From Myxococcales bacterium (GTDB lineage Bacteria > Myxococcota > Myxococcia > Myxococcales > JAJYLH01), in NCBI GenBank assembly GCA_021787845.1, contig JAJYLH010000001.1, positions 353,139 to 417,138 on the forward strand: a stretch of DNA of 64,000 nt. The letters are read 5' to 3'. The position numbers and the translations under genes are program-made. Below the pieces are notes generated by a model. The model saw nothing but the letters and a program-made list of their open reading frames with translations. It had not been told where the DNA came from and searched no databases. Every line of letters starts with the position of its first letter. Position 1 is the first letter of the stretch. Shown in pieces: positions 55,530-64,000 of the stretch.

Positions 55530-57563
55530 GTGTGGGGCCCGTTCGAGCTGGAGAGCATCGGTCGCCTTCAGCTTTCGACACGCGCCCAGCGCGACCGCGT
55601 CGAGATCTCCACCGACGGCCAGGCGTTCAAGCCGCTCGCGGAGTTCCCCGACGTCGTGCGGGCCATCGAGCGTTCCGCGCAGGTGACGCCGGCCCGGCGA
55701 CCGACGATCCCTCCGGGCCGCCCACCGACGATTCCACCGGGCGCGCCCGCTCCAGCGGTCTCGGCCCCGACGCCGGTGACGCCGGTCGAGGAGCCGGTGG
55801 GGCCGCCGCCCGAGGGTTCGCTCACCGAGCACTCGGCTCTCGAGCTCTACGCGCGCGTCGCCGAGGCCCAGTTGACCGGGCGGCTGACGCTCGCGCACGA
55901 AAAGGGGTCGACAGCGCTCTGGTTCAAGAGAGGCGCTCCTGAACGGGTGGAGCCTCCCCATGCGGCGCAGGAGCTCGCGCTCTTTCTCCTCCGCCGTCGC
56001 GCCGCGCCCGAGAGCGAGGTGATGAGCGCGCTGGAAGTCTCGGGGGGCCCCGACGGGGAGTTTCTGGACGCGATCTTCGCGCTGGGCCTCGTTCCGTCCG
56101 AGAACGTGTTCCAGCTCCTGGGAGAGCACCAGGTCGAGCAGCTCGATCGGGTGCTCTTGGCGACCAGCGGCGCTTTCGCCTGGGAGCCCGAGGTGCGGCC
56201 GCCGGCCGGTTCGTTCCCGCTCGGCCCCAGGTGGGCGCTCTTGAGCGGGTTCGTGCGCCGCCAGCCGCCGAGCGTCGTCCGCCAGCGTTTGGGCGACAGG
56301 CTCCGGCGGAACGTCTACCGGTCGAGCGCCGCCCGCGCGTCGGAGAGCGACCTGAAATTGACCGCCCAGGAGACCCGCATCGCCGCCATGCTCGACGGCA
56401 GCCGTACCGCCGAGCAGCTCCTCCTCGCGTCGCCGGAGGAGGGCGAGGCTATCGCCCGGGTGACGTGGCTCTTGGGCGAGGTCGGAGGCCTCTCCTTCGG
56501 CGCGCTCGAGCCGGTCGCCGGTTCGGCCCTGCCGGTCGACGAGGACCAGGTCCCCGTCGTGGAGCGTTCGGCTCCGGCCGCGAAGATCGGCGGCGAGGGC
56601 TCGGACGCCGCGATCCTCGGCAAGGTGGCCGTCCGGGCGGTCGCGGTGAAGGCGACCAGGCCGACCTGGCCGCCGCAGGCCGCGCCGGTGATCGTCGCGC
56701 CGCCGAGCGAAGGTGCTCCCGGGGATGAGCCGGCACCGCCGCCGGCCGGTGGTAGCGCTCCCAGGGAGTCGCATCCCCCCTCGCGGGCGCCCAACGGCAG
56801 CGCTCCCAGGGAACCGCATCCCCCCTCGCGGGCGCCCAACGGCAGCGCTCCCAAGCAGCGCCAGGAGCCGCTGCGGGGCGCGCCCGGCGCGGCGGCGAAG
56901 AAGCCGCTGTCGCTGGACGAGGAACGGGCATTGCTCGAGAAGTGGGCGGTAGCGAACCACTTCGAGGTGCTCGGGGTGAGCCCCAAGGCGACCGCGGCGG
57001 AAGTGAAGACCGCCTACTTCACGCTGGCGAAGAAGCACCATCCGGACAGCGCCATCGCCGGCACCGAGGAGGAGAAGACGCTCAAGGCGGATCTGACCGC
57101 TCGGCTGAACGAGGCCTACTCGGTGCTCAACGACGACGCGGCCCGGGCCGAGTATGCGGCAGCGCTCTCGACGGGCGACCGGGCGGTCGATGTGGGGCCG
57201 CTTCTCGAGGCGGAAGAGCAGTTCATGCGGGCGACGATCCTCGTCAAGGCCCGCAAGTACGCCGAGGGGCTGGACCTGCTCGAGCGGGCGATCGCGCTCA
57301 ATCCCGACGAGGGCGAGTTCTACGCCTGGCGGGGCTTCGCGCATTTCGCGCAGGCGGTCGACAAGCGGGCGCAGTTCGCCGACGCGTTCGCCGAGTGCCA
57401 GCGGGGCCTCAAGCTCAACCCGCGCTGTGCGCAAGCGCACCTGTTCATCGGCCAGATGGCGAAGGTGGTCGGCGACCTGGGGAAAGCGGAAGCCGCGTTC
57501 CGCGCGGTGCTGGGCATCGACCCGGAGAACATCGACGCGCGGCGCGAGCTGCGGACGAGCTAG
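55530..57563 (+). CDS. DUF4388-DnaJ-TPR protein with GYF-like N-terminus
   Basis: This protein is 677 aa from GTG 55530. Domains: a GYF_2-like segment whose first strand lies upstream of this GTG (55500-55560, PYWVKNEVGRVWGPFELESI), a DUF4388/PatA-N-like domain (about 95-140, LTGRLTLAHEKGSTALWFKRG), a Pro-rich linker with 45-base tandem repeats, a J domain (about 465-525, HFEVLGVSPKATAAEVKTAY, HHPD) and TPR repeats (about 545-670). The true start must be upstream of 55530 if the GYF-like fold is complete, but no ATG/GTG/TTG exists before the in-frame stop at 55449-55451. ATC 55497 after ggag, or CTG 55461, are candidates. It is likely a chaperone-linked signalling scaffold. Confidence 0.82.
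   Translation: MWGPFELESIGRLQLSTRAQRDRVEISTDGQAFKPLAEFPDVVRAIERSAQVTPARRPTIPPGRPPTIPPGAPAPAVSAPTPVTPVEEPVGPPPEGSLTEHSALELYARVAEAQLTGRLTLAHEKGSTALWFKRGAPERVEPPHAAQELALFLLRRRAAPESEVMSALEVSGGPDGEFLDAIFALGLVPSENVFQLLGEHQVEQLDRVLLATSGAFAWEPEVRPPAGSFPLGPRWALLSGFVRRQPPSVVRQRLGDRLRRNVYRSSAARASESDLKLTAQETRIAAMLDGSRTAEQLLLASPEEGEAIARVTWLLGEVGGLSFGALEPVAGSALPVDEDQVPVVERSAPAAKIGGEGSDAAILGKVAVRAVAVKATRPTWPPQAAPVIVAPPSEGAPGDEPAPPPAGGSAPRESHPPSRAPNGSAPREPHPPSRAPNGSAPKQRQEPLRGAPGAAAKKPLSLDEERALLEKWAVANHFEVLGVSPKATAAEVKTAYFTLAKKHHPDSAIAGTEEEKTLKADLTARLNEAYSVLNDDAARAEYAAALSTGDRAVDVGPLLEAEEQFMRATILVKARKYAEGLDLLERAIALNPDEGEFYAWRGFAHFAQAVDKRAQFADAFAECQRGLKLNPRCAQAHLFIGQMAKVVGDLGKAEAAFRAVLGIDPENIDARRELRTS
56751..56853 (+). 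repeat. 45-bp tandem repeat in the linker of the DnaJ-domain gene
   Basis: Two full copies (56751-56795, 56796-56840) and a partial third encode the 15-residue unit GSAPREPHPPSRAPN. The first two copies differ only at a few bases, suggesting recent duplication. Confidence 0.85.
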
Positions 57564-57628
57564 ATCTCGCGCGTGGCTCGGGCGCCGGTCGCCTCTTTCG
57601 CCGGAGGGCGGCCCGAGGGAGGTGGAAG

Positions 57629-57973
57629 ATGCCGCTCAGCGGGAATCAGCGGCGATATCTGCGCGGACTCGCCCACCATCGCCCGGCGATCGTGCAGGTC
57701 GGCAAGGGAGGCGTGACCGCTGCCGTGGTGCGTTCGCTCGATCGGGCGCTCGCGGATCACGAGCTCGTCAAGGTACGGTTTTCCCAAGCGGTGGAGGAAC
57801 GGCAGGAGGCCGCGGAGTCGCTGGCCGACGGCGCTTGCGCTGAGCTCGTGCAGACGCTGGGGCGGACCGCGGTCTTCTTTCGCGAGAAGAAAGAGGACCC
57901 CGGCATCGTACTCCCGGCGCCGAGGCACCCGGTGGCGCACCAGGATAAGGGTGGCGCTCCCGAGGAACCGTAG
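57629..57973 (+). CDS. yhbY: YhbY-type CRM-domain RNA-binding protein
   Basis: This is a 114-aa protein with one CRM domain: QRRYLRGLAHHRPAIVQVGK with the GKGG loop, then VRSLDRALADHELVKVRF and LGRTAVFFREKK. YhbY associates with pre-50S particles during ribosome assembly. GAGGGAGGTGG lies just before ATG 57629. It begins 65 bases after the DnaJ-domain gene and may share its transcript. Confidence 0.92.
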   Translation: MPLSGNQRRYLRGLAHHRPAIVQVGKGGVTAAVVRSLDRALADHELVKVRFSQAVEERQEAAESLADGACAELVQTLGRTAVFFREKKEDPGIVLPAPRHPVAHQDKGGAPEEP

Positions 57974-58525
57974 CGATGCGGCTTCACGGCGACGGTTCGG
58001 CATCCCGTGACCGGTAGCGGCGGATGCTTGCGCTGACAGCTAATCATCGTTGCGTCAACGCATGCATCATCTCCAGTCACGGCTATCCAATTTCCGCTGG
58101 CCATCCCCGCTCATCCTGAGAGCGGAGGTCTCCGGTGGAGACCGACGCCGACGGCTCTTGGTCGGGCGGACTCGAAGTGGCGAGCGGAGATGGCTTATCC
58201 GGGTCACGCCAGTGCGTCCGCTTGGAGCGGTGGCCGATGGCCGCCCCGGCGATTGGCCGATTGCCGACGCATGCGGGCGCGAACGACGCTTCGCGGCCGT
58301 CGGCCACGATCCGGGGCGGCAGTCGGCCGCCGCTCCGACTTTGCCGGTGTCGACCGGATATGCAGACAACTCCAGAACTCGTCTTGGACAGGAGTGATCT
58401 CCCGCAGTGCCGGCCCGGCATGACCGCGAGGGCCTTCGGTGCCGGGCTGGAGGGCCGGCACGACCGACCATGCTGCACCGTGTCGAGAATCCGCGGCCGG
58501 CGCGAGGCTTTCGCGACTCGGCAGA
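57974..58525. other. repeat-rich intergenic island
   Basis: This 552-base stretch has no gene I can support. Parts (58030-58100) look less GC-rich than the surroundings. It contains GGTCTCC-GGT-GGAGACC (58127-58143), the CCGCTCATCCTGAG fragment shared with the 671-744 element, and a large hairpin (58225-58335). Confidence 0.55.
58225..58335. repeat. 111-bp imperfect hairpin element
   Basis: The arms 58225-58249 and 58311-58335 match at 22 of 25 positions, and weaker pairing (including TGGCCGA) continues inward on both sides. It resembles a REPIN or MITE-like unit and lies between convergent yhbY and lipoprotein genes. Confidence 0.6.
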
Positions 58526-60436
58526 TCAGTGGAAGACGACGGTCCCGGTCGCCTGCTGCACGTTGGCGAGGTCGACCTGGACGAGACCGTTGCTGCCCAC
58601 CTGGGTGAGGTAGAGCAGCTCGCGATTGTTCTTCTGGTCGTCGACGACGGTGACGGAGTTGGCGAGCCCGCCCTGGTTCAGCGACAGTCCGGCACTGCCG
58701 ACGACGAACGGCGCGAAGCCGGAGCTGGTCGAGAAGGCCAGGGTCGAGTCGGTGTCGTCCGGCGCCGAGGCGGGAATCGTGAAGCCCACCGAGATCGTTG
58801 CCGTTGCCTTGGTGGTCACGCTCGCCGGCGGATAGAAGAACCGCTCCCCCGCGAAGACGAACGGCTGCCCCGTCTGGGCGCGGCCGACGTAACCGGAAGC
58901 GGAGCCGATGACCGTCCAGAAATGGCTCGGCACGCGCACGTCGTAGAGCACCCGCGCCTGGGGGCACGCCGACAGGTCGCGCGAGAGGCCGCCGAGCGTG
59001 AGCGTGTTGGCGGCGACGGCGGTCACCCGCGCCTGGACGCCTTGGCGGATGGCGGCGCAGGTCGAGCCGAGGGGCAGCAGGTCGACGCCGTCGCCGGCGC
59101 GCACGTCCGCCGCCGGCGCGAAGGGAGCGGCAGCATCGTCGGTCAACGTCGCACCGCCCGCCGAGAGCGTTCCCGGTCGGCTGACGAAGCCCGGCAGGCG
59201 CCCGCGGTCGGTCACCGCCCAGGTCTCCGTCTTCGTGTAGCCCATCGACGTGGTGATCGACTTCGCCGGCAGGCTCACGTTGCCCGAGCTCTGCGGGTTC
59301 AGGTTGTCGGTGAAGGTCGCGTCGGTCGCGGTCGGCTGGGTGATGAGCGAGGTCTGTCCGCTCGCCCGCGGGTTCACCGGGACGATGAGCTTCGGCTGGC
59401 CCGGATCCGGCTCGAGGGCGACAGCGGTGCCGTCCCCCAGGGCCGCGAAGGCGAGCGCCGATTCCGCTTCGGTGTCGGAGGAGGTCAGGCTCAGCTTGGT
59501 CGTGCACCCGCTGTTCAGGCAGGGCGCGAAGGCAACGTCGTGGACCGGCGAGCCGAACGAGAGCGGTATCGAGGCCTTCGAGGCGTCGTACGGGTCGGGC
59601 ACTGGCGCCCTGCTCGTGACGTCGAGGGGTTCCAGGCTCCCGTCGTTCAGGACCGCCAGCGCGAGCTCGCCCTCGACGTGCGTCGAGTGATCGGCAGCGG
59701 TGTAGGCGGGCGAGAGCGCCACCCGGGCCACCGGCCCCGGCGCCGCGATGTCGGTCTGCGTGCCCGACGCGACGTCCACTTGCATCACCCGCGCGTTCGC
59801 ACGGTCCGCGACGAAGACCTGCGAGCCGTCGGAGAGCGCGGCGATCCCGGCGGGGTCGGAATTCGCCGGCAGCGTGATCGCGGTGTCGAAGGAGAGCGTC
59901 GGCGCGGACTGATAGCCGATCGTGAAGACGAGCAGCGACGGCGCGCCGCCCGCCGTCGAGGGGCCGAGGTCGGCGAAGAGCTCTCCGCCGGCGATGGCGA
60001 TGTCGACCGCCGGCGCTGGAAGGCAGGTGGCGGTGATGGTCGCGCCGCACGGAGCCGATGGCGGCGGGACGACGTCCTGGGTGGCGGCGCTGACGAGAGC
60101 GAGCCTGGGTGCGGCGCCAGCGGCGGCGATGAACGCGTGCTGGGTGCCCGACGAGTCTTTGACGATGCCGCTCGCGAGCCGCGTCGGTCGGAAACCGACG
60201 TCGATGGAAAGCGGGCTGATGGCGTTGGGGCCGCGGACGAAGATCTGCCGGTCGACGTCGAGCGCCCGCAGATCGTCGCCGGTGGCGTTCGCGACGAACA
60301 CGACCGGCCCGACCGAAGTGTCCGCCGCGGCCATCGCGACCGGTTCGTTGAACGAGCTGTTGGAAACGGTCGTGCTGCTCGTGCACGCGACGAGGAGCAG
60401 GAGCGCTGCCGGGATGATGAGGCGGACCGCGCTCAC
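58526..60436 (-). CDS. beta-propeller-like lipoprotein, second of a pair
   Basis: This is a 636-aa lipoprotein (VRLIIPAALLLLVAC, Cys18). Repeated short beta motifs (VVFVANATGDDLRALDVDR, GSQVFVADRANARVMQVDV, ELALAVLNDGSLEPLDV) indicate a YVTN/NHL-like beta-propeller over about residues 45-330, followed by further beta-rich domains. It starts with a GTG overlapping the stop of the upstream lipoprotein gene by four bases (GTGA), so the two are translationally coupled. The role is unknown; a surface complex with its partner is plausible. Confidence 0.82.
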   Translation of the reverse strand: MSAVRLIIPAALLLLVACTSSTTVSNSSFNEPVAMAAADTSVGPVVFVANATGDDLRALDVDRQIFVRGPNAISPLSIDVGFRPTRLASGIVKDSSGTQHAFIAAAGAAPRLALVSAATQDVVPPPSAPCGATITATCLPAPAVDIAIAGGELFADLGPSTAGGAPSLLVFTIGYQSAPTLSFDTAITLPANSDPAGIAALSDGSQVFVADRANARVMQVDVASGTQTDIAAPGPVARVALSPAYTAADHSTHVEGELALAVLNDGSLEPLDVTSRAPVPDPYDASKASIPLSFGSPVHDVAFAPCLNSGCTTKLSLTSSDTEAESALAFAALGDGTAVALEPDPGQPKLIVPVNPRASGQTSLITQPTATDATFTDNLNPQSSGNVSLPAKSITTSMGYTKTETWAVTDRGRLPGFVSRPGTLSAGGATLTDDAAAPFAPAADVRAGDGVDLLPLGSTCAAIRQGVQARVTAVAANTLTLGGLSRDLSACPQARVLYDVRVPSHFWTVIGSASGYVGRAQTGQPFVFAGERFFYPPASVTTKATATISVGFTIPASAPDDTDSTLAFSTSSGFAPFVVGSAGLSLNQGGLANSVTVVDDQKNNRELLYLTQVGSNGLVQVDLANVQQATGTVVFH

Positions 60437-61779
60437 GGGCAGGACCCCACGGTGCCGACGACGCTGGTGTCGAAGGGGTCGGCGCTGGGCACGTCGATGG
60501 CTTCGACGCCGCAACCGTTGAAGAGGGAGACGAAGACGCGGTCGCCGGTCGCGGTCTGCTCGCTCGCGAGCGCGTAGGGGCCCTTGCCGATGCCGCTGTC
60601 GGGGTCGAGCTGCGCGAGCACTTCGCCTCGGTTCGGGTCGACGACGAGGACGGCGTTGGTGGTGGTCGCGGTCACCACGACGAGGTCGCCGCTCGCGTCG
60701 TTGGGCTTTCGGCGAAGGACGATCATCTTCGACGGCTCGTCGGCCAAGGGCACGCTCGCGAGGAGTGCCGGCGTGCTCTCGCCCCCCGGCAGCGGTAGCG
60801 CTATCGTCTGCAGGGTGCTCGGCGAGGCGGTGGCGACGTAGAGCCTCGCTCCGTCGCTGGAGAGCGCGACCGCGTCGGTGTTCCCGCCGCCGGTCAGCGG
60901 CCCGAGGGCGACCTGGGTCACCGGCGTCGAGCTTCCGCCCTCCGGGGTGACGACCCGCAGCGGGTCGGTGCGCGTCAGCGGCGAGCTCTGATCGACCTGG
61001 CAGGTGACGACGGTCTGGGGGTCGACTCGGGAGTAGCAGCCGCCGACGAAGAGCTGGCGGGTCGCGGCGTCGAAGGCGAGCGAGTCCGAGCCGACGGTAC
61101 CGACGTCGACCCGGAAGGCGCCGTGCGAGAACGGGAGCTGCGCCTGGCTGTGCGCGACGGACTCGGGAATGAAGGCGACGAAGGCGTCCATCGAGGTCGT
61201 CAGGCCGGTGGTGACCGGCGACTCGTGCGAGACGACGACGAATGGCTCCGGCGTCGTGCCGCCCGGCGGCGTCAGGCTCGCGAAGGCGAGGGCGAACGGG
61301 TCCTGCATGTCCTCGACGCCCAGGTCGACCGCTCCCGCCGAGCAGCCGCCCACGGCGTGGTCGTCGCAGGCGAAGCCGCCCTGAGCGTCGAGCGGAACGC
61401 GCGTCAAGAGCTCGTTGTCGCGGGTCGTCAGGTAGAGCGCGTCCCCCGCGGGGTTGAGCTCGAGGTCGCCGGCGAAGCCGTCGATGAGGCCGACGGTCAC
61501 GCCGCTCGGCAGCGCTGAGAGCCGCCGGCTCGGCGCCTTCGCCGCCTCGTCGAACGCGCTCACCGGCAGGCGCACGAGCGTGCCGTCGGAATAGTGGCGG
61601 TCGAAGTTCGAGCTGGCGACGTAGAGGTTCGAGCCGTCTTTCGACAGCGCGAGTCCGGCGGGAAAGAAGAGGCTCGCGGGCTGCCCGTCAAGGCCGGGCG
61701 GCGCAAGGCCGGGCGCCGATTCCGCGCACGCGAGCGCGCCGGCGACGAGCAGGAAGAGAAGAGGTCGGACGCGACTCAC
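60433..61779 (-). CDS. beta-propeller-like lipoprotein, first of a pair
   Basis: This 448-aa lipoprotein (LLFLLVAGALAC, Cys18) begins at GTG 61779, after a strong GGAGGAG. It has propeller-like repeats with the pattern LYVASS, ALYLTTRDNELLTRVPL, RLYVATASPSTLQTI and VLVVDPNRGEVLAQL, typical of YVTN-type surface propellers. Four or more Cys suggest disulphides. It is the first gene of a two-gene operon with the next lipoprotein. Confidence 0.82.
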   Translation of the reverse strand: MSRVRPLLFLLVAGALACAESAPGLAPPGLDGQPASLFFPAGLALSKDGSNLYVASSNFDRHYSDGTLVRLPVSAFDEAAKAPSRRLSALPSGVTVGLIDGFAGDLELNPAGDALYLTTRDNELLTRVPLDAQGGFACDDHAVGGCSAGAVDLGVEDMQDPFALAFASLTPPGGTTPEPFVVVSHESPVTTGLTTSMDAFVAFIPESVAHSQAQLPFSHGAFRVDVGTVGSDSLAFDAATRQLFVGGCYSRVDPQTVVTCQVDQSSPLTRTDPLRVVTPEGGSSTPVTQVALGPLTGGGNTDAVALSSDGARLYVATASPSTLQTIALPLPGGESTPALLASVPLADEPSKMIVLRRKPNDASGDLVVVTATTTNAVLVVDPNRGEVLAQLDPDSGIGKGPYALASEQTATGDRVFVSLFNGCGVEAIDVPSADPFDTSVVGTVGSCP

Positions 61780-62111
61780 CAGGAGGGCTCCTCCACGGCC
61801 GGCCTTTCTGCCCCACGCGGCCCGGGAAAACAAGTGGGCGGTTGCGCGGGCTGACTCGTCGGAGGGGCGGAGCGCCAGCGGAACCCCTCGGCCGCCAGCG
61901 TTTCGGAACGATGGGTTACGCTGCGCTTCACCCATCCTACGTTGCGGTTCCTCGCTCGGCGCGAGCGGTTTCCCACTCCGGCCGGACGATCATGGATAGG
62001 CGGCCCGGCCTCCGGCCGCAAGGCAAGAAAACGGCGCCGACGGCTGTTAGACTGCTGGGCAGCAGACCGCGGCGCGTCGGTTTCGCGCCTGGCGTTCGGC
62101 CCTTTGTTTCG
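61780..62111. other. intergenic region before the HAD nucleotidase gene
   Basis: This 332-base stretch has no supported gene. It carries the short palindromic repeat at 61910-61941. No clear sigma-70 promoter was found. Confidence 0.45.
61910..61941. repeat. dispersed ATGGGTT..ACCCAT palindrome
   Basis: The sequence ATGGGTTACGCTGCGCTTCA followed by CCCATCCTACG forms an interrupted palindrome. I recognise it as a type of short intergenic repeat widespread in proteobacterial genomes. Only one copy was found in this window. Confidence 0.5.
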
Positions 62112-63614
62112 ATGACGAGCTTCCTCGCCCGACCGCAGCCGCTCGAGAACGTTCCCGCCGAGCTGGACCCGCTCTTTCGCCGGGAGGCGCAGCGGGCGCG
62201 GCAGATCTTCGTCAACCGCAACCTCCGGATGGACAAGATCGACCTGGTCGGCTTCGACATGGACTACACGCTCGCCGTCTACCACAAGCGGCGCAGCGAG
62301 GAGCTGGCGTACCAGATGACGCTCGCGAGGCTCGTGACCGAGGCGGGCTACCCGGAGGACATCGGCTCCATCGGCTACGACCCGGACTTCGTCATCCGCG
62401 GGCTCGTCATCGACAAGGAGCACGGCAACATCATCAAGGCCGACCGGCACAACTACGTCGGGCGCGGGTACCACGGGCGGCGCCGGCTCAGCTACGAGGA
62501 GCGAAAGCGTTTCTACCAGCACGAGAAGGTGCGGCTCGGCGCGCCGCGCTACGCGTGGATCGACACGCTCTTCGCGCTGCCGGAGGCGTGCCTCTATGCG
62601 TACATCGTCGACCTGTTGGAGACGACCGGCCGTCAGGTCGATTACCGCAAGCTCTACGACGACATCCGCGCGACCATCGACGGCGTGCACCGCGACGGGA
62701 CGCTCAAGGCGGAGCTGAAGAAGGACCTCGGCCGCTATCTGGTCAAGGACCAGGAGCTCGGGCCGACCCTGCACAAGCTAAGGAGCGCGGGAAAGAAGCT
62801 CTTCCTCGCGACCAACAGCTTCTGGGACTACACGGACACGGTGATGACGTTCCTGCTCGACGGCGTCCTCCCCGAGTACCCGCGGTGGGAGAAGTATTTC
62901 GACTACCTGGTGGTCGGGACGCAGAAGCCGGTGTTCTTCAGCGACTCGCGGCCGTTCGTCGAGGTGGGCCCCGCGGGCGAGCTGTTGGGCGAGACCCGGA
63001 CCATCGAGCGGGGCCGGCGCTACCAGGGCGGGAACCTGACCGATTTCGAGAAGTCGGTGGGCATCGGCGGCGACCAGGTGCTCTACGTCGGCGACCACAT
63101 CTACGGGGACATCCTGCGCTCGCGCAAGGACTCGCTCTGGCGCACCTGCATGATCGTCGAGGAGCTGGAGGACGAGATCGCGCACTCGGAGAGGTTCGGC
63201 CCGCAGATCCGGCGGATGCACGAGCTGGAGTTCGAGCGCGAGGCGCTGGACGACGAGCTGAACCATCAGAAGCTCGTGGTCTCGGCGGCGGAGAAGCGGC
63301 TGGAGCGGGCGACCAACGGCGACCGCGCCGAGCTCCAGGAGCGGTTCGATTCCGAGAAGGCCCGGCTCGACAAGCTGCGCCGCACCTCGCGGCAGGCCCA
63401 GGCGGAAATCGACCGCTTGGAGGACGAGGTCGAGTCGAGCTACAACCCGTACTGGGGCCTCGTCTTCAAGGAAGGCCAGGAGAGCTCCCGCTTCGGCGAG
63501 CAGGTCGAGGACTACGCCTGCATCTACACGAGCCGCGTCTCCAACTTCCTCGCCTACTCGCCGATGCAGTACTTCCGCTCGCCGCGGGAGATCATGCCGC
63601 ACGAGCGGACCTGA
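62112..63614 (+). CDS. HAD-IG family cytosolic purine 5'-nucleotidase-like protein
   Basis: This is a 500-aa HAD hydrolase of the NT5C2-like (IMP/GMP-specific 5'-nucleotidase) family. Motif I is DMDYTLAVY (Asp49, Asp51), motif II lies around [13 protein letters not shown], and motif IV is [14 protein letters not shown] coiled-coil insertion (about 370-440, [26 protein letters not shown]) is present. The family removes phosphate from purine nucleotides in the cytosol. ATG 62112 is preferred to an open upstream frame without homology. An intrinsic terminator follows. Confidence 0.9.
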   Translation: MTSFLARPQPLENVPAELDPLFRREAQRARQIFVNRNLRMDKIDLVGFDMDYTLAVYHKRRSEELAYQMTLARLVTEAGYPEDIGSIGYDPDFVIRGLVIDKEHGNIIKADRHNYVGRGYHGRRRLSYEERKRFYQHEKVRLGAPRYAWIDTLFALPEACLYAYIVDLLETTGRQVDYRKLYDDIRATIDGVHRDGTLKAELKKDLGRYLVKDQELGPTLHKLRSAGKKLFLATNSFWDYTDTVMTFLLDGVLPEYPRWEKYFDYLVVGTQKPVFFSDSRPFVEVGPAGELLGETRTIERGRRYQGGNLTDFEKSVGIGGDQVLYVGDHIYGDILRSRKDSLWRTCMIVEELEDEIAHSERFGPQIRRMHELEFEREALDDELNHQKLVVSAAEKRLERATNGDRAELQERFDSEKARLDKLRRTSRQAQAEIDRLEDEVESSYNPYWGLVFKEGQESSRFGEQVEDYACIYTSRVSNFLAYSPMQYFRSPREIMPHERT

Positions 63615-64000
63615 GCGGGCGCGGCTCGGCCGCGGATTTTCCTTTGTAGGCAGCCCCGAAGTTCGCGAACGGATTCGACGGCTCCGTTTTCGCGACGCGC
63701 GGCTCAAACCATGCCTATCCGGTTCACACACTCGCCGGTCGATCATTGTAGGGCGGGGGCTTGTCCCCCGCCGTTTCTGCGCCGTCAGTCTGCACCCCAG
63801 ATGGGACTGGTAACGGCGCAAGCGCTTTCGAAGCGAGCTGCTTATCGGGTTCACCACACCAGGCCACGGGGGCATTGCCTTCAGCGCTCGTGAGAAATGA
63901 CCCGTCTCTGCTCGCGAGAAAGGGACCGTGGGCATTGGTGAATGCGGGCGGGTAAGCCGGTGGGGAGCGGTTCCGGTTTTTGGTGGAGGCGGGGCAGCGC
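63615..64000. other. intergenic tail of the window
   Basis: This 386-base stretch has no supported gene. It contains the terminator at 63620, the 15-base sequence shared with 17951-17965, and a GC hairpin (GGGCGGGGGCTTGTCCCCCG, about 63752-63771), followed by AT-richer sequence of unknown role. Confidence 0.5.
63620..63645 (+). terminator. intrinsic terminator after the HAD nucleotidase gene
   Basis: CGCGGC-TCG-GCCGCG (63620-63634) is followed by gattttccttt, starting 6 bases after the stop codon. Confidence 0.6.

Noticed and set aside
56751..56853. CRISPR-like spaced repeat
   Set aside because: The 45-bp units are contiguous, without spacers, and encode an in-frame proline-rich linker.
61842..62111. 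N-terminal 90-residue extension of the HAD nucleotidase
   Set aside because: It is Arg/Pro-rich with no homology pattern and overlaps an intergenic repeat; the family start is at 62112.

Overview
The window is about 64 kb of very GC-rich chromosome (roughly 70% by eye), densely coding, with no integrase, transposase, phage or CRISPR genes that I could find. It most likely comes from a member of the Myxococcota (Anaeromyxobacter/Myxococcus-like Deltaproteobacteria). The evidence is a MYXO-CTERM-type C-terminal sorting tag on a secreted metalloprotease (52805-55207), an FHA-TPR membrane protein, a DUF4388-DnaJ-TPR protein, an NtrC-type enhancer-binding regulator, many large lipoproteins, and a five-domain S1 protein.

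Left part (1-9500). A complete stressosome operon (1199-5214) holds a histidine kinase with an RsbU-like N-terminal domain, a heme-globin RsbR, RsbS, RsbT and the feedback phosphatase RsbX. No sigma-B, RsbV, RsbW or response regulator is nearby, so the kinase itself is the likely output. An orphan rimP follows, then a lipoprotein, purM-purN, a Rossmann-like protein and a tRNA-Phe gene with its own promoter and terminator.

9500-29400. This stretch holds a class III adenylate cyclase, an outer-membrane beta-barrel protein, an M1 aminopeptidase, a UvrD/Rep helicase, a two-CBS protein and a quinone oxidoreductase. It continues with a DoxX protein, an amidohydrolase, accA, the B12-free large subunit of methylmalonyl-CoA mutase, a membrane TPR protein and an Omp85-type barrel.

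26800-42900. Two divergent GH13 lipoproteins (isoamylase type and alpha-amylase type) suggest envelope-anchored alpha-glucan processing. They are followed by the FHA-TPR protein, the S1 protein, miaB, a ClC channel with C-terminal CBS domains, a cNMP-binding protein, a DacZ-like diadenylate cyclase and dksA.

42900-64000. Here lie an NtrC-family regulator, bioD, a zinc-ribbon/NfeD-like/flotillin operon, a NiCoT nickel/cobalt permease, gyrA, the MYXO-CTERM metalloprotease, the DUF4388-DnaJ-TPR protein and yhbY. Two overlapping beta-propeller-like lipoprotein genes and a HAD purine 5'-nucleotidase close the window.

The intergenic regions carry several unrelated kinds of dispersed repeat: a GATCGGTC-based family with six copies, a 74-bp MITE-like palindrome, other long imperfect hairpins, and a strikingly frequent AGCGCT palindrome that also occurs inside genes. 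Nearly all unlisted open frames are antisense or out-of-frame shadows produced by the high GC content.
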